DNA of 64,000 nt from DASXRA01 sp036506155. Its GTDB lineage: Bacteria; Actinomycetota; Actinomycetes; Mycobacteriales; Jatrophihabitantaceae. The stretch covers positions 1 through 64,000 of the forward strand of contig DASXSF010000105.1 in assembly GCA_036506155.1 (NCBI GenBank), written 5' to 3'. The translations under genes were made by a program, and so were the position numbers. Below the pieces are notes generated by a model. The model ran no database searches, was not told the origin of the DNA, and was given only the letters and a program-made list of their open reading frames with translations. Shown here piece after piece: positions 7,192-14,286 of the stretch (its first letter is position 1; the number at the start of each line of letters is the position of its first letter).

Positions 7192-8480
7192 GAGCGTACG
7201 GAGATCGCAGCGCCGTGCGCGGGCAGATCTTCGGCAGCGGCCAGGGCGAGCACATGTGGCGCCACATCGACGAGCGCCTCGCGGGTGTACTCGACGAGTT
7301 GCATCCCCTTCAGGAACGACTGCACGGAAAGGCCTGATGCATGGCGGGCAGTGCATCCAGTGGGCAGCACATGGTTGGAGCCCGCGCAGTAGTCTCCGAG
7401 AGATACCGGGGCGTACGGTCCGACGAAGATGCAGCCGGCGTTGCGGACGCGCTCGGCGACCTCACGCGCAGACGCGGTGATCACCTCGAGGTGCTCAGCA
7501 GCGTAGGCGTCGACGACGGCAACGCCCTGCTCGATGTCGCCGACCAGCACGATCGCCGACTGGTCGCCGGTCAGCGCCGCGGTGATCCGCTCGGTGTGCT
7601 TGGTGAGCGCGACCTGACGCTCGACCTCGGCATCGACGGCGTCGGCCAGCGCCGCCGAGTCGGTGACCAGCACGGACGCCGCCAGCGTGTCGTGCTCGGC
7701 CTGGCTGATCAGGTCAGCGGCGACGTGCACAGGGTCAGCGGTGGAGTCGGCGAGCACCGCGATCTCCGTGGGTCCCGCCTCGGCGTCGATGCCGACGACA
7801 CCGCGCAGCAAACGCTTCGCCGCCGCCACGTATATGTTGCCCGGACCTGTCACCAGGTCAACGGGCGCCACGGGCACGGATTCGTCACCGTAGGCGAGCA
7901 ACGCGATCGACTGCGCTCCCCCGGCGGCGTAGACCTCATCCACGCCGAGGAGCGCGCACGCCGCGAGGATCGCGGGGTGCGGCAGCCCGCCATGATCCTG
8001 CTGCGGCGGCGAGCACACGGCGATCGATCTCACGCCGGCCACCTGTGCCGGTACGACGTTCATGACCACGCTGGAGGGATAAACGGCCAACCCGCCCGGC
8101 ACGTACAGCCCGACCCGGGACACCGGCACCCACCGCTGCGTGACGCTCCCGCCCAGCACGACACGCACGTCCACATCGGAGCGCCGCTGCGCCTCATGGA
8201 CCAGGCGGGCCCGCCGGATCGACTCTGCGAGCGCGTCCCGCACGGCCGCCTCGAGCCCGTCCCGCGCGGAATGCAGGGCGGACGCAGGCACCCGGGGCGC
8301 CGGCACGTCTACCCCGTCGAAGCGCAGCGTCGCCTCGCGGACCGCGGCGTAGCCGCGCTCGGCCACCGCGTCGACGATCGGAGTCACCGCAGCGAGCGCC
8401 TGACGCACGTCGACCCGGGCCCTCGGCAACGACCGCCGCACGTCGGAGTCCGCGGCGGTCAGATCGATGCGTCGCAGCAC
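7188..8480 (-). CDS. hisD: Histidinol dehydrogenase
   Basis: Last two steps of histidine synthesis: oxidises histidinol to histidine with two NAD. The protein has 430 residues, matching the family. Conserved blocks are VNVVPAQVAGV, GPGNIYVAAAKRLL, IDAEAGPTEIAVLAD, the zinc-ligand region LISQAEHDTLA, AEHLE and GSNHVLPTGCTARHASGLSV. The GTG at 8480 is chosen because upstream reading leaves the family and runs into the 10-bp gap after the membrane protein gene. It begins the run of overlapping his genes. Confidence 0.96.
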   Translation of the reverse strand: MLRRIDLTAADSDVRRSLPRARVDVRQALAAVTPIVDAVAERGYAAVREATLRFDGVDVPAPRVPASALHSARDGLEAAVRDALAESIRRARLVHEAQRRSDVDVRVVLGGSVTQRWVPVSRVGLYVPGGLAVYPSSVVMNVVPAQVAGVRSIAVCSPPQQDHGGLPHPAILAACALLGVDEVYAAGGAQSIALLAYGDESVPVAPVDLVTGPGNIYVAAAKRLLRGVVGIDAEAGPTEIAVLADSTADPVHVAADLISQAEHDTLAASVLVTDSAALADAVDAEVERQVALTKHTERITAALTGDQSAIVLVGDIEQGVAVVDAYAAEHLEVITASAREVAERVRNAGCIFVGPYAPVSLGDYCAGSNHVLPTGCTARHASGLSVQSFLKGMQLVEYTREALVDVAPHVLALAAAEDLPAHGAAISVRS

Positions 8481-8490
8481 GCCTGCGAGT

Positions 8491-9408
8491 CTACGGAGCG
8501 TCGCCAGCGTCCGGGATGACGGTGAACACCCACTGCCGGTCGTCCAACGCCGAGGCGTCGACATACGGCAGCCGCGGCCGCACGAGGAGCGAAAGCGGCA
8601 GCTCGCCCGGCAGGTCGGCCACGGTGAAGCTGTAGGTGACGGCTCCGTCGGGACGTGCCGCCGCGGTCGGCGGCTCGAGTGGCAGCGGATGGTAGCCGTC
8701 GTCGGCAGGACGCGCGGCGTATGCCGAAAGCCAGTCCGGCGACCCCGCGAGCCTGCGGTCGAGCGTGACGTCGATGCGCCGCGCTGCCAGCCAGTCTCCG
8801 ACCACCGCGCCCGGCGCGGGCCATACGTCGACCAGTCGGGCGAATGCGATGTCGGCGCCCAGATCGTCGCGTCGCGCGAACAGTGCGCAGGCGGCGTAGA
8901 CGAAGAGCGCGATCGCGGGTTCCAGCAGCAGCAACCCGCGGGCGTGCACCCGTACCGACAGGGTGATCACTTCGTTCAGCGTGCCTCCGTCGTGACCGCC
9001 ACCCGTCGCGTGGCCGATCCGGTCGGTGAGCAGCGCGCCGAGGAGCCCCCCTGCGGCCAGCGCCAGCGCGGCGGCAGGTCCCCGGGCGGACCGCCGTGAC
9101 CAGGCGGCTACGGCCGCGACGAGGCCGGCCGCGCAGGTCAGCAGCACGAACCGTCCGTCGGAGGCGATCAGCGACTCGTTCTCCTCGGCGATGATCCCGT
9201 GCGGCGGGACGTAGACGAAGCCCCGAGTACGCGGGCTGATCTGCTGCCAGAGCAGGCCGAGCAGGGCGCCGGCGGCTGCGAGTCCGATCATGATCACAGC
9301 AGCGGGACCCAGGTCCCGCGCGGTGAACCAAGGCAGAGACGGTGCGGGCGGCGGCGGTGGTTGCGCGGACTGCTCCGGGTAGGCCGCGCTCGCTCGTTCT
9401 GTCGACAT
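8491..9408 (-). CDS. DUF2567-like membrane protein with C-terminal soluble extension
   Basis: A 305-residue protein, start ATG at 9408, ending 10 bp before hisD. After a Pro-rich N-terminus (about 18-24) come hydrophobic segments near 36-56, 88-104, 112-128 and 158-172. The pattern, with VPPHGIIAEENESLIASDGRF and GHDGGTLNEVI in extracytoplasmic loops, recalls actinobacterial DUF2567 proteins. From about 195 the chain turns soluble, with a section reading VTYSFTVADLPGELPLSLLV that I do not recognise. Such proteins are usually shorter, so the tail may be an added domain. Function unknown; cotranscription with his genes is likely from spacing. Confidence 0.65.
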   Translation of the reverse strand: MSTERASAAYPEQSAQPPPPPAPSLPWFTARDLGPAAVIMIGLAAAGALLGLLWQQISPRTRGFVYVPPHGIIAEENESLIASDGRFVLLTCAAGLVAAVAAWSRRSARGPAAALALAAGGLLGALLTDRIGHATGGGHDGGTLNEVITLSVRVHARGLLLLEPAIALFVYAACALFARRDDLGADIAFARLVDVWPAPGAVVGDWLAARRIDVTLDRRLAGSPDWLSAYAARPADDGYHPLPLEPPTAAARPDGAVTYSFTVADLPGELPLSLLVRPRLPYVDASALDDRQWVFTVIPDAGDAP

Positions 9409-9421
9409 CCCCGCCAGTCTG

Positions 9422-9982
9422 TCAGCTCATCGGCGACCGGTGTCCGGGCGGGCGCAACCGCCGCACGATCATGTGCAGCTCGTCCAGCCGCGACCTGGAC
9501 ACGACCCGCTCCGCGTCGAAGTCACGCAGCCGCTGAAGCGTCTCGGCACGCCGGGTACGCCGCGCGAGCCGCCACACGAGCAGGGGCAGCGTCCAGGTCC
9601 GGCTCGGCACGCCTATGCGGCGCAATTCGGTGCGGATATCGCCGCGCGTCTCGGCGACGAGGCGGCGCATCCGATCCTCGGCCGGCCCGAAGTAGCCCGC
9701 GCCGGTGGCCCGCCGTAGCACCGCACCGAGCAGCGAACGCAGCAGCAGGACGGTCACCGCGAACACACCGATCAGCCCCGCCAGCCAGTACGGACCGAGC
9801 CACCACGCCAGGGCCGCCAGCGCGACGACGAGCAGCGCGAACACAGTCAGGGCCCGACCGACGAACTCACCGATCGCCCGGCCGACGAGGTATCGACCGA
9901 GCGCCCAGCGACTGCCTGGCGTGCCTTGTTCGAACTGCCCGACGTCAGGACCGTCGTGAAGCGGGGGCGGCAGGATTGTCAC
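9422..9982 (-). CDS. Two-helix membrane protein, function unknown
   Basis: Start taken at the GTG at 9982 (186 residues), ending 13 bp before the DUF2567-like gene, so it is probably the first gene of the his operon transcript. Two adjacent hydrophobic helices lie at about 49-70 and 73-92, followed by a basic cytoplasmic tail (RRLVAETRGDIRTELRRIG, then ARRTRRAETLQRLRDFD) that looks helical. No motif was recognised. The open frame continues to 10198 but would then cover the divergent padR promoter and start, which argues against the longer form. Confidence 0.6.
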   Translation of the reverse strand: MTILPPPLHDGPDVGQFEQGTPGSRWALGRYLVGRAIGEFVGRALTVFALLVVALAALAWWLGPYWLAGLIGVFAVTVLLLRSLLGAVLRRATGAGYFGPAEDRMRRLVAETRGDIRTELRRIGVPSRTWTLPLLVWRLARRTRRAETLQRLRDFDAERVVSRSRLDELHMIVRRLRPPGHRSPMS

Positions 9983-10013
9983 CCCACTGACGGTACTTGG
10001 CCGGAGAACATGG

Positions 10014-10048
10014 TTGACATCGAGTGGTCGATGGCAAATACTCCATCG
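10014..10048 (+). promoter_or_regulatory. padR promoter with overlapping palindromic operator
   Basis: TTGACA at 10014-10019 is followed after 17 bases by AATACT at 10037-10042. The -10 lies inside the 8-base spacer of a perfect inverted repeat, CGATGG (10029-10034) and CCATCG (10043-10048). A repressor bound here would occlude the promoter, the usual arrangement for an autoregulated PadR gene. The region is only about 90 bp and also drives the divergent membrane-protein/his genes. Confidence 0.55.
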
Positions 10049-10073
10049 CGAGTAATCGACATGGAGGATTGTG

Positions 10074-10763
10074 ATGACGCGGCGGCCAGTGTCCAACCCG
10101 CTGGCGCTGGCGGTGCTCAGCTGCCTGATAGAACGGCCGATGCACCCGTACGAGATCTCCACGACGCTGCGCGAGCGTGGCAAGGAGCACAGCATCAAGC
10201 TGAACTACGGCTCGCTGTACTCGGTCGTCGAGGCACTCCAGAAGCACGGGCTGATCAACGCTCAGGAGACCACCCGCGCGGGACGGCGCCCCGAGCGCAC
10301 CGTCTACGCGATCACCGACGCGGGACAAGCCGAGTTCGAGAGCTGGCTGGCGGAACTGCTCTCGACACCCGTGCGCGAGTACACGTCACTGGAGGCCGGG
10401 CTGTCGCTCATGGGCGGACTGCCTCCTGGCGTGGTGGCCGACCTGCTCGGTACCCGCGTCGAGAAGCTGCGCGCCGAGGTGGACACCGTCGAGGCCATGC
10501 TTGCCGGCGCGCGGGAGCAGGGCGTGCCTGACCTGTTCCTGATCGAGAGCGTCTTCCGGATCCGGATGCTGCGCGCGGAGGAGGAGTTCGTCACGCAACT
10601 GAGCCGCGACATTCGCAGCAGCGCCCTGCCTGGCACCAAAGCTTGGGGACGCGTGCACGAACTGATCGCTGCCGGCACATCTTTCGAGGAAATCTCTGCC
10701 GATCCGCTCCGATACCTCGGAGAGGAGGGACGCGCCCTGCTGCCGCCTGAACCGTCCAGCTGA
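10074..10763 (+). CDS. PadR-family transcriptional repressor
   Basis: Winged-helix repressor of about 229 residues. The N-terminal PadR domain (residues 5-95) has the hallmark LALAVLSCLIERPMHPYEI, the KLNYGSLYSVVEALQKHGL recognition region and the RTVYAITDAGQAEFESWL wing. The C-terminal half is a helical dimerisation domain of the PadR_C/Vir type. GGAGG at 10063-10067 fits the ATG at 10074 (6-base spacing) better than the GTG at 10071. It lies before an ABC exporter, like PadR proteins that sense drugs such as LadR/LmrR, so it probably controls the exporter and itself. The ligand is unknown. Confidence 0.93.
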   Translation: MTRRPVSNPLALAVLSCLIERPMHPYEISTTLRERGKEHSIKLNYGSLYSVVEALQKHGLINAQETTRAGRRPERTVYAITDAGQAEFESWLAELLSTPVREYTSLEAGLSLMGGLPPGVVADLLGTRVEKLRAEVDTVEAMLAGAREQGVPDLFLIESVFRIRMLRAEEEFVTQLSRDIRSSALPGTKAWGRVHELIAAGTSFEEISADPLRYLGEEGRALLPPEPSS

Positions 10764-10771
10764 GTCAACCC

Positions 10772-10795
10772 GCCCGGGTGCAGCAACACCCGGGC
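10772..10795 (+). terminator. Strong hairpin after padR, no U-tract
   Basis: GCCCGGGTG, six-base loop CAGCAA, CACCCGGGC: a 9-bp perfect GC-rich stem starting 8 bases after the padR stop. It lacks a run of T, so at most an actinobacterial-style partial terminator that would lower expression of the ABC exporter relative to padR. Confidence 0.4.
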
Positions 10796-10905
10796 CGGGC
10801 TTCACCCTCGAGCCGATCCACGCCCTGACGAGCACCGAATCCACTCAAGCGCAGCTCCCAGGGTAGGCGCTCGGCTCCACACCTCATGGCAAGGAGCCAT
10901 CTCGC

Positions 10906-11916
10906 ATGTTGCACCTATCCACTCGCACCCAACTCGACCTGGCGCTCGACGCGCGCGACCTCGTCAAGACCTACCCCGCAGGCCGCGGCAAGAACCCCGT
11001 GCGTGCCCTGGACGGGCTCTCGATCCAGGTCGCGGCCGGGTCTGTGTTCGGCCTGCTCGGCCCCAACGGGGCGGGCAAATCCACCACGGTCAAGATCCTC
11101 ACCACGCTGTCGCGCCCGGATTCCGGGCGAGCCAGCGTCGCCGGGATCGACGTCACCCTCGAGCCGGATCGCGTCAGGCGCGCGATCGGGCTCGTGTCCC
11201 AGCGGCCGAGCAGCGATCCGATGGCCACCGGCCGCGAGAACGTCGTGCTCGCCGCGCGGATCCAGGGCTTGACCCGGCGTGACGCGCACCGCCGCGCCGA
11301 CGAGCTGTTCGACCGATTCGGGCTGAGCGAGGCGGCCGACCGGCTCGTGCGCACCTATTCCGGAGGCATGGCCCGCAAGCTGGATGTCGCCATCGGGCTG
11401 ATCCACCGGCCGCAGGTGCTGTTCCTGGACGAGCCGACCACCGGCCTCGACCCGGAGGCGCGCGCCGACATGTGGGCCGAGATCGCCCGCCTCGCCGCCG
11501 ACGAGCAGACGACCGTGCTGCTCACCACGCACTACCTCGACGAGGCCGACCGCCTCGCCCACCGGCTGGCGATTGTCGACCGCGGGCGGGTGGTCGCGGA
11601 GGGCACGCCGGACGAGCTCAAGAGCGAACTGCACGGCGACACGGTGCACGTCGAGTTCGACAACGCCGAGACCGCGGCGGCAGCGCTGCGCGTGCTCGAG
11701 CGGACGCCCGGGCTCGCCAGCATCGTCCCGGACGGGGTCGCCCTGCACGCCCGCGCGGACGGTCTCGCCGGCGGCGCCCGGGCGGTACCCACCCTGCTCG
11801 CCGCCCTCGACGCCGCGGGGATATCCGTCGCGTCCGTCACCGTCGCCCGGCCGTCGCTGGATGACGTCTACTTGCGCCACGCCGGGCGCCGTTTCGAAGG
11901 GAACCACCAATCATGA
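10906..11916 (+). CDS. DrrA-type ABC exporter ATPase
   Basis: ATP-binding subunit of a drug-type exporter, 336 residues. Walker A is GPNGAGKST, the Q-loop lies near LVSQRPS, the signature is YSGGMARK, Walker B is VLFLDEPTTGLDPE, and the H-loop His is in TTHYLDEAD. The C-terminal DUF4162-like region (about 235-330) ending SLDDVYL is typical of DrrA/daunorubicin-resistance ATPases. AAGGAG lies 9 bases before the ATG. Its stop overlaps the permease start as ATGA. Position after padR suggests inducible efflux of a toxic hydrophobic compound. Confidence 0.95.
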   Translation: MLHLSTRTQLDLALDARDLVKTYPAGRGKNPVRALDGLSIQVAAGSVFGLLGPNGAGKSTTVKILTTLSRPDSGRASVAGIDVTLEPDRVRRAIGLVSQRPSSDPMATGRENVVLAARIQGLTRRDAHRRADELFDRFGLSEAADRLVRTYSGGMARKLDVAIGLIHRPQVLFLDEPTTGLDPEARADMWAEIARLAADEQTTVLLTTHYLDEADRLAHRLAIVDRGRVVAEGTPDELKSELHGDTVHVEFDNAETAAAALRVLERTPGLASIVPDGVALHARADGLAGGARAVPTLLAALDAAGISVASVTVARPSLDDVYLRHAGRRFEGNHQS

Positions 11917-12710
11917 CCAGCGCTGCCCTGCCCGGACGTTTCGTCCGCCATTCCGGCTACCTGACCGTGCGCTCGGTGCGGGCGCTGATCCGCCAGCCCT
12001 GGTACGTGGCGGTCACGCTCGTGCAACCGATCGTGTGGCTGCTCCTCTTCGGGCAGCTGTTCAAGTCGATCGTGACGATCCCCGGATTCACCACCAGGGG
12101 CACGTACCTGGAGTTCATCACGCCCGGCGTGATCATGATGACGGCGCTGTTCTCCAGCGGTTGGGCCGGCACGGTGTACATCGAGGACATGAACCGGGGC
12201 GTCATGGACCGGCTGCTGGCCTCGCCGGTCAGCCGCGGCGCGATGATGGTCGGCACGCTGGCCTACCAGTCGATCGTCACGATCATCCAGTCGCTTGCGG
12301 TGTTCGCGATCGCCTACGCCTGTGGGGCGCGCTTCGACGGTGGTGTCGCGGGCGTCGTCATGACCCTGGTGGCCGCGTCACTGCTGACCGTCGTCTTCGC
12401 GGCGCTGTCGAACGCCGTGGCGCTGCTCGTGCGACAGCAGGAGGCACTGATCGGGATCAGCCAGTTCCTGAGCCTGCCGCTGCCGTTCCTGTCGTCGGCG
12501 CTGATCGCCACACTGCTCTCACCGGCCTGGGTTCAGAACGTCGCCACCTACAACCCGTTCGACTGGGCCGTCGTGATCAGCCGGGAGGCGCTGTCCGGCT
12601 CGCCGCAGCTGGGCGTGGTGGCGCCGCGGCTCGCCGCGCTGGCGGCGCTGGCCGTGGTGATGGCCTCGGTAGCCACGCGGGCCTTCGGCGTCTACCAGCG
12701 CTCGGCGTAG
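11913..12710 (+). CDS. DrrB-type ABC-2 exporter permease
   Basis: Membrane partner of the preceding ATPase, 265 residues, with six predicted helices in the ABC-2 pattern. It has the family's PWYVAVTLVQPIVWLLLFG first helix, the GVIMMTALFSSGW segment, and the conserved EDMNRGVMDRLLASPVSRGAMMVG loop that contacts the ATPase. The NPFDWAVVISREALSG motif sits before the last helix. It is ATGA-coupled to the ATPase. DrrAB-like pairs export anthracyclines or glycolipids; the substrate here cannot be told. Confidence 0.93.
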   Translation: MTSAALPGRFVRHSGYLTVRSVRALIRQPWYVAVTLVQPIVWLLLFGQLFKSIVTIPGFTTRGTYLEFITPGVIMMTALFSSGWAGTVYIEDMNRGVMDRLLASPVSRGAMMVGTLAYQSIVTIIQSLAVFAIAYACGARFDGGVAGVVMTLVAASLLTVVFAALSNAVALLVRQQEALIGISQFLSLPLPFLSSALIATLLSPAWVQNVATYNPFDWAVVISREALSGSPQLGVVAPRLAALAALAVVMASVATRAFGVYQRSA

Positions 12711-12716
12711 CGGCTT

Positions 12717-12733
12717 ATTCATCACTGTTGAAA
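12717..12733 (+). promoter_or_regulatory. Operator-like palindrome, copy 1, before the DHA2 transporter
   Basis: ATTCATCACTGTTGAAA. The core TTCATCACTGTTGAA is a 15-base near-palindrome (one mismatched pair) of the type bound by TetR-family repressors. It lies 7 bases after the ABC permease stop and 41 bp (about four helical turns) before copy 2, with which it agrees at 16 of 17 positions. The second half, TTGAAA, could act as a -35. Confidence 0.5.
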
Positions 12734-12757
12734 TCTTGCTCTTCGTGTGGCACAGTA

Positions 12758-12774
12758 ATTCATCAGTGTTGAAA
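12758..12774 (+). promoter_or_regulatory. Operator-like palindrome, copy 2, before the DHA2 transporter
   Basis: ATTCATCAGTGTTGAAA, differing from copy 1 only at the central base (G for C). It ends 24 bases before the transporter ATG and 8 bases before the Shine-Dalgarno GGAGAGGG. Two operators in phase on one face of the helix suggest cooperative repression. No TetR gene lies beside it. Confidence 0.5.
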
Positions 12775-12798
12775 AAGCTCACGGAGAGGGACCGTCAC

Positions 12799-14286
12799 AT
12801 GGAACTGACCCGGCCTGCAGCGCCTGCGGCACCGGCCGACACCACGAACTCGCGGCGGTGGCTGGCCCTCGCCTTCATCGCGCTCGCCCAGCTGATGGTC
12901 GTGCTGGACGTGACGATCGTGAACATTGCGCTGCCGTCGGCACAACGCGCACTCGGTGCCTCGGACGCCGACCGGCAATGGGTGATCACCGCCTACACGC
13001 TCGCCTTCGGCAGCTTGCTGTTGCTCGGCGGGCGGATCGCCGACTACACGGGCCGGAAGCGCACGTTCCTGATCGGGGTGAGCGGATTCGCCGCCGCATC
13101 CGCCCTCGGCGGGGCCTCCGCGAACTTCGGCATGCTTCTGACGGCGCGGGCGATCCAGGGCGGCTTCGGCGCCCTGCTCGCGCCGTCGGCGTTGTCGCTG
13201 CTGGCGGTGACGTTTACCGACGCGCGCGATCGCGCCAAGGCATTCGGCATCTACGGGGCCATCGCCGCCGGCGGCGGGGCGGTCGGGCTGCTCCTCGGCG
13301 GCTTGCTCACCCAGTATCTCGACTGGCGGTGGTGCCTTTACGTGAACGTGCCGATCGCGCTCGTCGCAGGACTCGGTGCATCCGCGCTGCTACGCGACTC
13401 GCGCACGCCGGGGCGGGCTCGCTTCGACATACCCGGTGTTGTCCTGGTAACCACGGGGCTGGTGGCCGTCGTCTACGCGTGCAGCCAGGCGGAGCCGCAC
13501 GGCTGGAGTTCTGCCACGGTGATCGGTTCGCTCGTAGCCGGTGCCGTGCTGCTGACCGCGTTCGTGGCAGTCGAGGCACGGGTCGCCGAGCCGTTGCTGC
13601 CGCTGCGTATCGTGCTCGACCGCACCCGGGGCAGTGCCTACCTCGCAGTGGCCCTGGTGGCGGTCGGGATGTTCTGTGTGTTCCTCTTCTTCACGTATCA
13701 GATGCAGATCGTGATGGGCTACTCCCCGGTGCTGACCGGGGTGGCGTTCCTGCCGATGACCGGCGCCGTCCTCGTATCGGCCGGCGGCATCGCCTCGCGG
13801 CTGATCGCGCACGTGCCACCACGCGCGCTGATCGTGCCCGGCCTGGCGCTCGTCGCCGGTGGGCTGTTCTGGGCGAGCCGGTTGTCGGCGGGAAGCTCGT
13901 ACACCGACGTGATCCTTCCGGCCGAGTTGCTGATCGGGTTCGGCATGGGCTGGGTGATGGCACCGTCGATGAACTACGCCACCTATCGCGTCGAGCCCGG
14001 CGACGCCGGAGTCGCGTCAGCCACCGTCAACACCGGACAGCAGATCGGCGCCTCGGTCGGCACCGCGCTGCTCAACACGATCGCGACCAGCGCCACTGCC
14101 GCCTACCTCGCGTCGCACGCCCCTAGCCGGACGTTGCACGCGGACGCGCTGGTGCACGGCTTCGCCCGTGGCTACACGGTCGGCGCCGTCATCGTCGCCG
14201 CAGCCGCTGTCATCGTCGCCGCCCTGATGAACACGCCCCGCCCAGCGTCCGGCACCGTCGAGCCCGCGCCGGCGTTCTCAGGCTGA
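12799..14286 (+). CDS. DHA2-family (14-helix) multidrug:H+ antiporter
   Basis: Major-facilitator exporter of 495 residues with 14 predicted helices, in the EmrB/QacA group. Motif D1 is visible in LDVTIVNIALPSAQRALGAS, motif A in GGRIADYTGRKRTF between helices 2 and 3, and a glycine-rich motif C in AAGGGAVGLLLGGLL of helix 5. The start is the ATG at 12799 after GGAGAGGGA; the earlier in-frame codon at 12736 would overlap operator copy 2. The end overlaps the convergent dnaE by 9 bases. Together with the PadR-controlled ABC pair it makes a small efflux island. Confidence 0.92.
   Translation: MELTRPAAPAAPADTTNSRRWLALAFIALAQLMVVLDVTIVNIALPSAQRALGASDADRQWVITAYTLAFGSLLLLGGRIADYTGRKRTFLIGVSGFAAASALGGASANFGMLLTARAIQGGFGALLAPSALSLLAVTFTDARDRAKAFGIYGAIAAGGGAVGLLLGGLLTQYLDWRWCLYVNVPIALVAGLGASALLRDSRTPGRARFDIPGVVLVTTGLVAVVYACSQAEPHGWSSATVIGSLVAGAVLLTAFVAVEARVAEPLLPLRIVLDRTRGSAYLAVALVAVGMFCVFLFFTYQMQIVMGYSPVLTGVAFLPMTGAVLVSAGGIASRLIAHVPPRALIVPGLALVAGGLFWASRLSAGSSYTDVILPAELLIGFGMGWVMAPSMNYATYRVEPGDAGVASATVNTGQQIGASVGTALLNTIATSATAAYLASHAPSRTLHADALVHGFARGYTVGAVIVAAAAVIVAALMNTPRPASGTVEPAPAFSG

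Noticed and set aside
11573..12772. 399-codon plus-strand frame over the ABC genes
   Set aside because: Shifted-frame shadow of the ATPase and permease; Arg/Pro-rich with no domain.
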